This document shows positions 1-10,667 of a DNA stretch of 64,000 nt, in pieces (within the stretch, counting starts at the first letter, position 1; each line of letters begins with the position of its first letter). The notes under the pieces were generated by a model. That model worked only from the letters and a program-made list of their open reading frames with translations, ran no database searches and was not told the DNA's origin. The stretch is taken from assembly GCA_021432635.1 (NCBI GenBank), contig MU270054.1, forward strand, positions 124,001 through 188,000, written 5' to 3'. Both the position numbers and the translations under genes were made by a program. This stretch comes from Thozetella sp. PMI_491 (lineage: Eukaryota > Ascomycota > Sordariomycetes > Chaetosphaeriales > Chaetosphaeriaceae).

Positions 1-94
1 CTTGCCAGCGACCCAGAGGCAGGCTGCGAAGTAGTCATTGTGTGAACTAGATGGCCTCACATCCGACCCTCTCGTGTCTCTCATTAGCCCTTGC

Positions 95-1684
95 CTAGCT
101 TTCGGCCGCACCCTCCGCTGCATACTGGGCAGCCTGCTCCCCGGCGATCCGCCCAAAGACCACGCATTCGAGCAGGGATGAGCCCCCCAGCCGATTGTCC
201 CCATGTATACCGCCCGTAATCTCCCCGGCGGCAAATAGGCCGCCTATCGGTGCCTGGTCGCCTTGGGCCAGGCCCGAGGCCAGCACCTGGCTCTTCTCGT
301 TGATAACGGCGCCGCCCATGGTGAAATGCACCACCGGCGTGACGCTTCCAATGCAGACCTCTTCTTCGTCCTCCTCGGGGCCGCCCTTGAGCCTCCAGTG
401 TCCAAAATGAGTGCGACCCAGGGGGTCGGGTCCCCCGGCGGCGACCATTGCGGCGTAGTCCTTGATGGTCTGCTGGGTGGCCGCATCCAGGTCCTTGACT
501 TTCTTCTTGGCAACCAGGCCTTTCCATAGATAGAAGCCCATGTGGCCAGCGGCAGCCTCGCAGGCGCCCGGGTCGAGCAGGAGCTGGATGTCCCATTGCC
601 TCGTCTGACCGCCTTCCCCTGCGTCGTTTTCTGAGGAGGTGGTGGGCGGCAGCGCCATAATTTCGCCGCTCACCACCTCCCGGGTGCCCAGTTCGTTGGT
701 AAATCTCCGGCCCTGGTGCAGCAGGATGCCGCCTTCTCCTCGGAGCATCTCGGCCGCGAGAAACTTGACCGTGGCCGACCGGGCTGCAGGATCCACGAAG
801 CCTGTGGGGTGAATCTGCACGCTGTCCATGTCGACTAGCTCGGCCCCCACCGCCGTCAGCAGCCTGTGCATCCCGGGGCGCGCATCGTTGGTGGAAGGAA
901 TTCCGGCAAGGTCGGGACGGTGCTGTGCCAACATTCCATTTGCGTCGCCCGCGAAGCCCCCCGCGGCGAAGACGACCGGGCCATGGAGCGTGGCGGTTTC
1001 ATCCCCTGCTCGAAACTCGACGCCCGTGACGGCCTGCCGCCCCCGTGCGTCGGCCGCCGCGAGCAGCCCCGTGACCTCGGCGCTGGTCCTGAGCTCAAAC
1101 CGCTTGTCGAGGTTGAGCTTGCCGAGGAGCGCCGTGACGATGGCCGCACCCGGCGGCGTCTTGCCGCCGCCGCGGTGCGTGCGGGGGACGGAGTGGCCGC
1201 CGAGCAGCGCCACGACGCTTAGGTCGACGCCTATCTCGTCGCTCAGGAAGCCGACCGCATCTTTCGAGTTGCCCGTCAGCACCGAGATGAGCTTCTCGCG
1301 CTGCTGCGCCTCCTCAGCGTGCAGCGCCAGGCGCTTCCCCGCGCTCTTGACCGTGTCGGCAAAGAAGGCCGTGTCGGGCTCGGCCCGCTTCTGGTACTTG
1401 GTAGGGGCGCCGTTGATCCCGGAGGAGGCCTTGATGCTGTTTCCACCGGGCTTCGCGGCGCGCTCCAGGAGCACGACCGACTGGGCTCCGGCGCGCAGGG
1501 CCGAGATGGATGCTGCGAGGCCGGCCAGGCCCGCGCCGACCACGATGACTGGAGGGGGTGCCGGAGCCATGAGCATGCAGGAACTAGCGTCCAGGTGCTG
1601 CAGGGGAGCTTGGGGGAGCGTGCAGGTGCTGACCAGGGTAGCGCAGAGGATGGGGATGGCGAGTGAGCAGTAGTTGGCATGCAT
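95..1684 (-). CDS. FAD-dependent fumarate reductase-like flavoprotein
   Basis: Single exon, 529 residues from the ATG at 1684. The family reduces fumarate to succinate with a flavin (yeast Osm1/Frd1 type), or acts as a related FAD oxidoreductase. Seen: an N-terminal hydrophobic stretch (residues about 4-22) that could be a signal or targeting peptide; the dinucleotide-binding motif VVGAGLAGLAAS at about residue 47; an HPTG motif in the middle; and the C-terminal GGIHGDNRLGGSSLLECVVFG signature that binds FAD in this family. Length fits Osm1-like proteins (about 500), and no cytochrome b5 domain is attached. The frame stays open upstream through the CT-rich leader to another in-frame ATG at 1795, so a longer N-terminus with an Arg-Glu repeat cannot be excluded. 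I prefer 1684 because the hydrophobic segment then lies at the very N-terminus. Confidence 0.88.
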   Translation of the reverse strand: MHANYCSLAIPILCATLVSTCTLPQAPLQHLDASSCMLMAPAPPPVIVVGAGLAGLAASISALRAGAQSVVLLERAAKPGGNSIKASSGINGAPTKYQKRAEPDTAFFADTVKSAGKRLALHAEEAQQREKLISVLTGNSKDAVGFLSDEIGVDLSVVALLGGHSVPRTHRGGGKTPPGAAIVTALLGKLNLDKRFELRTSAEVTGLLAAADARGRQAVTGVEFRAGDETATLHGPVVFAAGGFAGDANGMLAQHRPDLAGIPSTNDARPGMHRLLTAVGAELVDMDSVQIHPTGFVDPAARSATVKFLAAEMLRGEGGILLHQGRRFTNELGTREVVSGEIMALPPTTSSENDAGEGGQTRQWDIQLLLDPGACEAAAGHMGFYLWKGLVAKKKVKDLDAATQQTIKDYAAMVAAGGPDPLGRTHFGHWRLKGGPEEDEEEVCIGSVTPVVHFTMGGAVINEKSQVLASGLAQGDQAPIGGLFAAGEITGGIHGDNRLGGSSLLECVVFGRIAGEQAAQYAAEGAAES

Positions 1685-1704
1685 TGGCTCATCTGGCAAT
1701 TGAT

Positions 1705-1723
1705 TCTCTCTCTCTCTCTCTCT
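1705..1723. repeat. CT/GA microsatellite in gene leader
   Basis: About nine CT units lie 20 nt upstream of the chosen start of the flavoprotein gene, so the minus strand carries a GA tract in the probable 5' leader. If the upstream in-frame ATG at 1795 is used, the tract is translated as alternating Arg-Glu. Confidence 0.85.
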
Positions 1724-2546
1724 ATGCTGCGCAGCGAAGCACACACATCGACGCCAATTTATAGGGGGGTTGCGCCAGCCGCGTTCGTACCGCATCTCCC
1801 GACTTGGTGTGTGGCATGATGTCAGGCCACTCTCCGGCACCCACAGCAAGTCCCCGCTCAAATCATTGCGCGTTCTGAGTAATCGCAAAGAGTAGGCATC
1901 TTGTCAGAGCCCAAAATCCCTAAAACTCGGTAAAAAAACAACTAAAAACAAATCACGAGAAATGAAAGCGTCACAAGTGAGAAGGGAGGGATTGGGGGGA
2001 TAGATAAATGAAACGAGTGACAGAACTGAACCCTCTTCCCAACGGAACGGTCTCAAAACACCCCTGATCGTGTTTTTGAACTCCACTGGATTTGAATCCT
2101 GGCGCTCAAACCTACCATGTGGGAAGCTAGGTAGCGGCGTACTTGGCGCGTTACACAGCGTTTCTTATCACTGCAAAAGATGTCAAAATTTGTACCTTTG
2201 TTACTAGTACCGGTCCTCAGGTGATAGCCAGGTGAAGTGAGAGTATGCCTTTCTCTATCTTATCTATGTTGGCATAACCACAAGGGCAAGTGACCTTGGC
2301 GATTCGAGGCGTTGCGCATATCAAAGCACGCTATCCGGGTAGACGCCGCCACCTCCTCGCCACTTCCATACTGCTCTCTAGCCCATTTTGCTATCGGATC
2401 TCACTTGCAACACTGTTCTCTTTGATTTACTGGCGTACCTTATGGGGCGAGTTACTGTACGACTTAGGATAGACGTTGTAGTAATCGCGTAGACACTCAG
2501 GTCCGATTCTACATGTCAAGACACGAGCAACAGACGCGCCGACCCC
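1724..2546. other. intergenic, no gene seen
   Basis: Upstream region of the flavoprotein gene and downstream region of the SnoaL-like gene. It holds A-rich runs near 1930-1950 and a weak tRNA-T-arm-like sequence near 2085-2105, which I do not accept as a tRNA gene. No supported coding frame. Confidence 0.6.
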
Positions 2547-3029
2547 CTACGCCTCGCCTTCCTTGTTCCCGGCCTGTTGGGGGATGAGCTCGGGGTGTTG
2601 AGTGAGATACTCTATAACCCGGTCGACGAAGTCCTTGGTGTATTTTGGGTCGACAAACTCGACCACCTCGTCGATTTGGGTCCCATCGCTACTCATTTGG
2701 AATGTGAAGACGTATTGATTCGTATACGGCCCGATGGGTGTGTCCGCAGTAGACGTCAGGTGCAGCACGACTTTACGCTGCTCCTCATCGATGATGGGGC
2801 TGACACCGTCCTTCAGCTTCAGGTGGAAGTTCTTCAGCACCTGGAAGCCCTGGGCGATGAAGGCCTGGTATTCCGCATTGCTGCGCGGAGGGATGTCCGC
2901 CCACGTAGGGAGCATGTAATGCATGCAGTTGGGGCTGCGATGCGCGATGGTGCCTTCTGGAGTGTTCTCATTGAACGAGGTGATGTAGCCGTTGGCGGTC
3001 TTGAGTAGCTGTTCGCGAAGCGGCGACAT
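2547..3029 (-). CDS. SnoaL/NTF2-like small protein
   Basis: Single exon, 160 residues, ATG at 3029. The size and the layout fit the SnoaL-like/NTF2-like fold: an N-terminal helix with a Thr-Pro-Glu-Gly turn, the HRSPNCMHYMLP region, a long central helix, then beta strands ending in FTFQMSSDG and IDEVVEFVD. In fungi this fold is used by cyclases, isomerases and epoxide hydrolases of secondary metabolism (AusH/Trt14 type) and by many proteins of unknown role. No biosynthetic core enzyme lies nearby, so no substrate can be proposed. There is no signal peptide or membrane segment, so it is probably cytosolic. The fold call rests on recalled family pattern, not on a search. Confidence 0.75.
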   Translation of the reverse strand: MSPLREQLLKTANGYITSFNENTPEGTIAHRSPNCMHYMLPTWADIPPRSNAEYQAFIAQGFQVLKNFHLKLKDGVSPIIDEEQRKVVLHLTSTADTPIGPYTNQYVFTFQMSSDGTQIDEVVEFVDPKYTKDFVDRVIEYLTQHPELIPQQAGNKEGEA

Positions 3030-3565
3030 CTTGTGCTGCGGGGCGGGGATGGTAGATCCAGTTGGAGGATAAATACTGTAGATTTATGTCGTATTTCAGA
3101 CTAAGTAAATCAAAATATCACCCAGACGCGGTAGGACTGGTCAGCAGTTGCGGCTTTCGATGTGGCGGGACATAGAGGCTGCCAACTGGCATGCGCGGTT
3201 ATTTTTATAGACGATTATTCCCTGGAACTCCATGGGATTCATGTCTCCCGAATCGAAGTTCCCGAATTGGATAATGCTTCTTGATTGTGGGTTTGTGGGG
3301 GCAGACAAAAGGCACCTTTCTCCACTCCTAGTGCTTACCTGCCACTATAATTCTCCAGAACACTTGGCGTTTGTACCAACACTCCCCGTCCATCCGGCGG
3401 AGTCGGGCTGATGCAGCGCCGAAAGAGCGCTGGTTCTTCGATAAATGTAGTTAGATTGGAATATCATATACATGATGCAATCAATAGCCATCTCAGTAAG
3501 GAACATGCAGCTGGGAACATTGTAGTCTTGGAGTACCACCACATTGTGAAACGTTGTTGGCGAGC
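3030..3565. other. intergenic, no gene seen
   Basis: Holds the presumed promoter of the SnoaL-like gene, with an A/T-rich stretch near 3067-3115, and the 3' flank of the Sua5/YrdC-like gene. No convincing coding frame on either strand. Confidence 0.6.
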
Positions 3566-4407
3566 TCAGGCCGAGATTAGCCTGCCAAGCGATTCCAATG
3601 GCACGGGTGTCCTGAGATGGCCAAACTTGAGAGCCTCCATCCCCGGGTCTTCGGGCAAGTCGATGTTCCACCGCCTCTTGAGGACGTCCTTGATTACATC
3701 GTAGCACGCACCGATCCTCACGACCTCCAGCTTCTCGCCGCTGAAGTCAATCATGGTAGAGCTACGCCCATGCACCCACCACTTGAGAAGTCCATAATCG
3801 ATGATGATGTCCGCGGCATCCTTGATCTCCTTCTGGATATCCTCGACGCGGTACTTGGTTCCTAGCTAACAGTCAGATCCTCCCAGGCCTTTGCAGGATA
3901 CATAGAAAAACGCTGCATGCCAGCAGAGGGCAAAATCCACGTACCGGTTCCAGAGACGTTCGCGGAGCTGCCGAGGATCGGCATGTTCTCCGCAAAGGTC
4001 AGCTGTGTCAATTCGTCCTGGAAGGCGCCAGCATTCGTGAGAATGCTGATGGTGTTGTTGACGCTACTCTCCGACATGGTCACTTCGTCGATGTTCTTGA
4101 TGAGAGGGTGGTCCCTCTTGAACCGACCGATGATGCCCATCGGGAGCCGCAAGTCTTGGGTGACGTGGTCGATGATGTCCCGGTGCAGCGGTGACATCTC
4201 GTGCACGTCCTTGTGGATGGCATAGGATCCAATCATGGCGTGCCTCTTGGTGGCGCCGCGCTTCTTCGTCATGAACACCTTCTCGAGCTGCTTCGGGTTG
4301 CAGGTCATGATGGCGTAGCCGACGTCTGCGGGGCAGATGGCCACGCCGCCCGCCTTGAGGACCTCGAACACGCGCTTGGCGTCTGCCTTGATATCCGGGC
4401 GAGTCAT
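3566..4407 (-). CDS. Sua5/YciO/YrdC-family protein
   Basis: Two exons, 4407-3945 and 3861-3566, separated by an 83-nt intron (GTACGT donor, CTGAC branch-like sequence, TAG acceptor); 252 residues. YrdC-fold proteins make threonylcarbamoyl-AMP for the t6A tRNA modification, or bind RNA. Seen: the start ICPADVGYAI, the basic cluster KKRGATKR, the SSANVSGTGTKYRVEDI segment that spans the splice junction, and the late STMIDFSGEKLEVVRIG motif that closes the YrdC fold. The joined SGTGTKYRVED is the expected family sequence, which supports the intron. The C-terminal Sua5 domain is absent, so this is closer to a YrdC/YciO-type paralogue than to the essential full-length Sua5. No targeting peptide is evident. 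Confidence 0.85.
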
Positions 4408-4967
4408 TGTGAGTTATGGGAGAGGAGATATGGTAAGTTGTTGACTTGGGAAATCTAAGATAGTTGCGTCCGGAGGTAAGCTGTATCCCTTCTATGGCCC
4501 ATTACCCGATGCCTACATGAACAGACGGGCTTTATACCCGCCAAGGAGATGCATATCGTGATGCGGAGTCCCCACGGGGAAACCGGCATTCTGGGTCGCC
4601 GAGGTTCACCGGCCCGGCTGCCCCCACCGGCCTCAGGGACACTTACGTGGGGTTGTCGCCCGCCGGTTCGCAATCAAATCGCGGGGGACGCTAGCACGTC
4701 GCTAGTTATACTGTGTATCACGGTGCTGATCACTACATGCTAGTGGTAGGCGGCTTATCTCGTCCGCACCCAACCTAAAGCTCCCATTGGTGTGCGGCGA
4801 GCAAACACCTCGATAGAAGTCGGCATCACAGACGCGTCACGCGCCGGTGGACAAATCACGGCGATTTTTGCCCGGAGAGCTATTATTACAGCACTGAAAT
4901 TCTATATTCTACCGTGTCGTGCTCTCAGTGCTGCTATCTGAGGTAGGTGGACTGAAGACTTCCGAAC
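4408..4967. other. intergenic, no gene seen
   Basis: Presumed promoter of the Sua5/YrdC-like gene plus the 3' flank of the DUF3433 gene. GC-rich short direct and inverted CCGGC words occur at 4577-4640. No supported gene. Confidence 0.6.
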
Positions 4968-7900
4968 TCACACCCCCGTCCTGTGCTTCACGTAGTCGAT
5001 GCCGAACCTAGTCGTTCCAGATATGCCGGTCATCTCGCCTAGCGCAATCCTCCTAGCTCCTCCCGATGTTCGGTTCTTGCCTTGCGCAGTAGCGCCAGGC
5101 CGAGGAAGATCAGCGAATAACTCTGAGTCACAGAGATAGTAAAGCGAGCCGGCGATGGTGGTCGGCTCGACGGGGAGATACGGCCACCGCACGAAGAACG
5201 AAGCGAAAATTACTAGCACCATGTAGACCAGGACGCTCACCGTCATCCAGGCGGTAATTTCATGCGTCTTCCAAGTCTGGAGGTTATGGAACGGGATGCT
5301 GGAGAGGAGAATCGGCGTGAACTTGGACAGGATGGTAGCTATTGCTACGCTGGCGGTGAATGAATCAAGGTTACGCGAAGCCAACACAAGCCCAGAGAAG
5401 GCGTTGGTCGGCACGGGAGTAAAGATGGTGTGTACTGCCTGCGGACGCTTCGACAGTCGGCGATACTGGTTGAGCATCACAATTCCTATATAACGTTAGC
5501 TTCCTCGCGGCCTGATTTTGGAGTCATCGAGATGGGAACATACGGAAGAAGAAGTAATCCCACCAAAACGTGATAACTACACCGGCCCCGGTGAAAAGGA
5601 AACGAACGCCAAGCCCCTGGCTGTCCATGAAGCGCTCGAAAGTGTTCACCTCTGCGTCCATTTCAACTGAATCGTAGTAGGTTGTCAGGATGAGTAGACC
5701 GCAGAGCGCGACGAAGAAGACTGCTCGCATCATAAGCTCTTGGATCGGCGGTTGTGCGAGATAGTTCAGCACACGCCTGGACCCCCATTGCTTCGAAAGA
5801 GGAGCCGATGCAGGTTGCGGCAAGTCTGGCGTATGTTCTCCATTCAGAAGTGGACTTTGAGAGACAATGCTGGGAGCACCACGACGGGTAGAGGCGATTG
5901 ATGGCTCATACGAGCGGCCTTCACTAGTGGAGGAGAGTGGCCGGGGCGTTAAGGGAGCCGCTCTGAGACCCCCGTTTTCACACGCCGTCTGGGGCCGGGA
6001 TGGGGACCTAACGGGGGTACATTCCGCGATGGAAATGTCTAGCGTAATTCCTTTTGATTCTCCCCTTGTCCTTGGGTTCTCTAAACCCGTGTTTGGCCCA
6101 CTAGAGTCTAAGGATCGCCTAGGAGGAGCGCTTGCGGCGGTGTCATGGTGAGGCTCCTCTGAAATGTTGATATAAGGCGCGTCCATTCTTTTTTGCGTCG
6201 GTGCTGTCAAAGCGCGCCGGATTGCGGGGAGTGTTTCGAGCTCATGCACCTCCCGCTTTCCTCCCGGCTTTGAGTATCGCGCCAGGTCCTGGCTGATGAT
6301 TCCATACCTCTGGGTCCCGTCAGCACCTCTTGTATAGCCAAGAGCGAACACCCGGTTGTTGAGCTGCTCCATAATGTGCCCGAGTCGGATGTATTCTCCC
6401 TTCGCCGGCACCGGCATAGACCTTAAGAAGTCCCTAAGGCTGCCAGTAGACGACTCTCCCCGAAACCCAGGAGGCAGGGCTAGCGACACAAGCGTGCCGA
6501 TGCTCCATGGGTCCGATGGAAGGCCCGAGGGCTGACGATGCAATCGGTAGTAGATCAAGAGCACCGAAGTGCCCATGATGGCAAGGAGAACCTTGGCCGC
6601 TCGTGTGATGTCGGTGTAGTAGCCAAGACTGAGAACGCAGCCGTAAGACTCCAAGGGGCTGCATGGGCCGAACAGAGCGAGCCCGATGGTAGAAGTGGAG
6701 AGGGCAGTCAACACGGCGGAGGAGAGAACAAGGATATCAGAAAGCAATGGCAGCGGCTCTCTGAAGTGCCATAGGATGCGCGCGTCGACTAAAGGGGTTC
6801 TGAAGCCCTCTGGGCCCAGACATACACTATAGCGGGCTGTCACTTGGTTTTCACTTCCAAGAGTCAGAATTCTGAATGGAAGGCTCGATCTGATGGCGGA
6901 GCTCAGAGCCTGTATCATGATCGCGAGTACTGTGCTGACCAATACGGGGACAAACATCCCGATGAAATAGTCATTTTCCATCAGTGGGCGGACCCAGTCC
7001 CCGTCGCTCTCTGGAGGCGCAGCCGATGGGAGGGAACCGAGGTCGGTTGTCGGAAACGCGCTATCGTTTCGTATAGTACTAGTGCTGCTTGTTATGTTGA
7101 AGGGTGGGAAAATCGGCAACCCTCCCGGCATAATTACGGGCTTAGATGTGATGGTTGCTATAGTAGTGCCCTGTCGGTCTAAAGCCACGGAGGATGCACG
7201 ACTAGGTGGTGCGGTAGTGATATCGCGGCTGTCCGAAGAACCCAGCACTACTATAACAACGGGCATAGTTGTGACAAGGGCCTTGCCACGGGAATCTGTG
7301 AGTGTGACCAAGGTACTAGCCCGTGTGATAGTTGTCGGTTGCTCAGTTGTGCCAGTCGTGGTTATGGTCATGGTCGACGGAGCGTCCTGAGTGCTGGAAC
7401 CAGGGATAAGAGGCACAATGCTAATATCCGTGCTGAAGGATGAGCTCAGAGTGTTACTAGGAATCACCGAATCTCTGTCCGTTGTAGTCGACGCAGATTG
7501 CTGAGTCTCGCGACTGCTCGAGGTCGTAGAAGAGCTTCCGGTATAGGGCTGACTGCTATTTGGCACCGTTGTTGATGTGGGCGTCCCCACTGTAGACTCG
7601 TTCGTTGGTATAGTCGTAGTCTTACTAATTGATACTTCTGTCGTCGTAGTTGCCAGTGTAGCCCCGTCCTTTGTCACAGCTGTCGTCGTGCTTGTTGCCA
7701 TAACGACTGGGCCATGAACCTCAGTCCTCGTATCAGAAATGTCGACCGCGTAATACACTGAAACATACTGCGAGAGGGTGGTGGTGGAGTGTTGGCCAAG
7801 AGCATTCGTCAGCCCCTCTACTGCGGTGTACAACGCTAGCGAGCCGACGATCTTTTTGGTGATGGGGAAGATGTTTGTAGTGCTTGAGAAGATCGTGGAA

Positions 7901-8580
7901 GACACCTCTTCCTGCTTCCAGCACGGCGGAGTTTCTCCCACCTTGTCAAACATAGCCCTTTCGTAGTGCAGACGCTCAAAGCACCCGATGTCAAAAAACT
8001 TCCACATCACATCTAATGCCAACGAGCCAGGGATCTGCTTCATGCTCAGGAGGCATGGGCATCCGTTGATCTTATCCCCATTAGTGCTACTAATCTCTCG
8101 GACGTAACACCTGTTGTCGACATTTGACCCATCCGGAACCCTCACCCGCTTCATTCCCGGGCTGTGTGTGTAAGTAGCTGTCGCCCAGCCGGTATACGTG
8201 AGCTGGACCCCCTGATCTAAATATTGCCAGGTGGCTGGATGCGGTGTGGGCGATGGGTCGGCCGTCGGCGCGGGCGTGGGGACGGCGACCGCTCTCACAA
8301 GACCATCATCTAGAGTAGCTTGACCCAACTGTCGGGGCTTCCCGGTCATCTTAGGGGGGAAGAGAGGATGATTCTCGCCTTCCGCCTCCAGTTTGTTGCC
8401 AAGGTTGGGAAGAACATGGCGGGCATGCTCTAGCAGGACCAGTATAGTGCAGATCGAGGCGAACAGAAAGAGTACGAACGGAGTTCTCAGTGGCAATGGC
8501 CTATAGTCCGGGGTGACCGACTTCCTGAGAGCCCGCCTTTTGCTCGCTTCGCCGTTTCGTAGAAAGCCTCGTAGCCTCAT
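4968..8580 (-). CDS. DUF3433-type polytopic membrane protein
   Basis: Two exons, 8580-5544 and 5485-4968, with a 58-nt intron (GTATGT, GCTAAC branch, TAG). The joined frame reads WWDYFFFRIVMLNQYRRL, and the product is 1184 residues. The family is a fungus-specific multi-pass protein of unknown activity. Seen: a basic N-terminus, a membrane segment at about residues 33-50, then a roughly 400-residue external part that is very Ser/Thr-rich in its second half. This is followed by repeated membrane segments (YFIGMFVPVLVSTVLAIMI, the SDILVLSS region, KVLLAIMGTSVLLIYY). After a cytosolic linker comes the DUF3433-like unit beginning IQELMMRAVFFVALCGLLIL and extending into exon 2. Total is about eight membrane segments. 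The open frame extends upstream to a GTG at 8631; I use the ATG at 8580, and an undetected upstream exon is possible. Confidence 0.82.
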
Positions 8581-9296
8581 ATTTGCTGAACTAGCATTAT
8601 TATCATCATCAGATGAATTGTCGCCGCCCACGAAACAGATTTAGATGTACAGATGAGTTTTAAAGGGACCAGGTGCGGGCACTAGACAATGCCAAGTACT
8701 TGGTTCACGGGTAATCGACTGTTCCCAATATGTGAACCGCACTGGAGGAACCGAATCAATTTATCATGCTGGAACTATTGAATACCATCCACTCCGGTTA
8801 AATAGCATCTTGACCTAGACCAGCCAACAAACGCGTATAGCGTCTATGCTCTGTTGACTGCGCCGCAATCGGACCTTTAGAATGTCCGTACATATATTCC
8901 TCTGAGGAAACGATTTGTTCATGGCAAGGATTGACACGCCTAGATAAGAGCCGGTGGACCGTAATCCCCACACGCGGTAAGAAAGTGCACTATATGGGAA
9001 GGAATATGATCAAAGTGAGTATTTATGATCCCCGCAATGGGCCCAAGTCTCCCCTCCCTTGGTTCCGACACTGTGGCTATGTAGCGATCTAGTGTCTTCC
9101 CTGGGCATTGCTCGTACGGCCATGCTATAGCCTAAGCTTGTGAATCCCACCGATGCTGTGCATAGAGGCCGGGAAGAGCCAATGAAGGCCAAAGTCTGAG
9201 CGCAGCGGCATGAAATAGGACAGAACCAGGAAAAAAACTAAATAAGAGCTAGAATGTAATGTTTAAATCTTTTATACAACGTGATGCGGCGTGGAC
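8581..9296. other. intergenic, no gene seen
   Basis: Upstream region of the DUF3433 gene and 3' flank of the CALB-like lipase gene. AT-rich near 9225-9290. No supported gene. Confidence 0.6.
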
Positions 9297-10667
9297 TTAT
9301 TTAGCGTAAGACTGTAAGCTTGGCTCGGCCGTCACCTTAGGTTGATAAGTGAGCCCTCTGACAACGGAGCCGGTGATTGTGATGATAGAGCCTAAAACGT
9401 CGAAAAAGCTCAGTCCTTCCGCCCAAAACAAGGGACAAATTTCAGTGAGATCTAATGCGGAGACATTCCCTGGTACTCCCGTCATCAAGACTTGCTGAAG
9501 CAGTGCCCCGGTTACCGCGTTATATAGCATATCCGCGTGGCCGTAGTGCCCCGAAGCAGGCGAGCCGGACGGGCAAACGCGCTGGACCTCAACATTGGTA
9601 ACCGGTTTGTTTTTGTCGTCCAGACGCGCTGATGCGTTGTTGCCCTGCTGCGGCTGGATTAGCTCGTCATAGTTGGCCGTCCAGATTGTGGTCGTCGGGA
9701 CTGTGGCATTTCCGCCACCATGCTGGCGGAGGGCGTTTACAAAAAGACTGTTGTATTCTTGTTGCGTATTCGCTGGCGTACACGCGGCGGTGCCAGGGGC
9801 TCCATTCCCGGAAGAGCCGCAGATCGTGTTTCCCAGGGTGGTGCCATGAAAGTCGGCACTGATGGCAAAGAAGTTCTTAACCATATTTTGGGTGCATGTC
9901 CAGAATGTAAGCGCCCATTGCGTGACCAGCGCGCCTCCGGACGCGGCGACGACAGCCACCTGGGTATTGTTGGTGACGTCGTAAATATACCTGATCGCAT
10001 AGGACACGTACTCGGCGTCGAACTGTAAATCACCATGCAGAGTGTCCGGTATATTGACTAGAACTGGATCGGCGTACGCGGTGCCGTTGATGAGCTCCAA
10101 GATGGTGTCGCCGTAGCATTCGCCTGCATAGAGGTTTGTGCCTGGGATGAGAATGACAGGCGGCTTATTGCCCCACTGGAATGATGGTGGGATATAGATT
10201 GCGGCGCGCAACTGCGCCTCCGGGAGCGAATAAGTCACATTGTCTCCGCATGCACCATTATAAATGTCCTTTGAGGGTGCCTTGTTGGTGTTGTTGTATG
10301 AGTTAGGGCCGGGCGTTGGTTGAAGGACCGCTTGAATGGCATCTGGGGAAGGGGAGGAGCCCAATATCTCGATAAGGGGCTCAGGAGCTATCCCATGGCA
10401 GATCTGCTTGCGTATATTGTCATAGTAATGGGTGGGGTCTCGGTCGCTCCAGATGGAGGACAGCGCAAGCTGGAGCTCTTCTGCGTTTTCGGGACGAGCC
10501 TTAGTCGAGTGACAGGTCCCAAGGCCTGCAAGAATGTTTACGGCCGAGCCAGATATGGGGATTGGCTGGCCCGCGATATCCTTAGGACCAACATGGGATT
10601 GCTGTGTAGCTGTGGCTTCGGCAGCACCAAAGGCAACCGCGAAGAGAGCGGCATTGAATACCAACAT
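9297..10667 (-). CDS. secreted CALB-like lipase
   Basis: Single exon, 456 residues from the ATG at 10667, chosen because it puts a signal peptide (MLVFNAALFAVAFGAAEA) at the N-terminus; the frame is open to an earlier ATG at 10886. The family (Candida antarctica lipase B type) hydrolyses esters and triglycerides outside the cell. Seen: the PVILIPGTN oxyanion-side strand, nucleophile Ser about 243 in AASGGALVTQWAL (CALB: TWSQGGLVAQWGL), the acid residue in NYDELIQPQQG (CALB: TDEIVQPQ), and the catalytic His in GHADML. So the triad appears complete although the nucleophile elbow differs. Several N-glycosylation sequons (Asn-X-Thr/Ser) and many cysteines fit secretion. A hydrophobic, mildly extended C-terminus (FFDVLGSIITITGSVV) is unusual and could be a membrane-associating tail. 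Confidence 0.85.
   Translation of the reverse strand: MLVFNAALFAVAFGAAEATATQQSHVGPKDIAGQPIPISGSAVNILAGLGTCHSTKARPENAEELQLALSSIWSDRDPTHYYDNIRKQICHGIAPEPLIEILGSSPSPDAIQAVLQPTPGPNSYNNTNKAPSKDIYNGACGDNVTYSLPEAQLRAAIYIPPSFQWGNKPPVILIPGTNLYAGECYGDTILELINGTAYADPVLVNIPDTLHGDLQFDAEYVSYAIRYIYDVTNNTQVAVVAASGGALVTQWALTFWTCTQNMVKNFFAISADFHGTTLGNTICGSSGNGAPGTAACTPANTQQEYNSLFVNALRQHGGGNATVPTTTIWTANYDELIQPQQGNNASARLDDKNKPVTNVEVQRVCPSGSPASGHYGHADMLYNAVTGALLQQVLMTGVPGNVSALDLTEICPLFWAEGLSFFDVLGSIITITGSVVRGLTYQPKVTAEPSLQSYAK

Noticed and set aside
2060-2125. Possible tRNA gene on the minus strand (GATTCAAATC box)
   Set aside because: A B-box-like word is present but no A box at the right distance, no foldable acceptor or anticodon stem and no T-run.
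8581-8631. N-terminal extension of the DUF3433 protein from 8631
   Set aside because: The codon there is GTG; fungal nuclear genes start at ATG, so the start was moved to 8580. The same reasoning was applied at 21074, 50186 and 51891.
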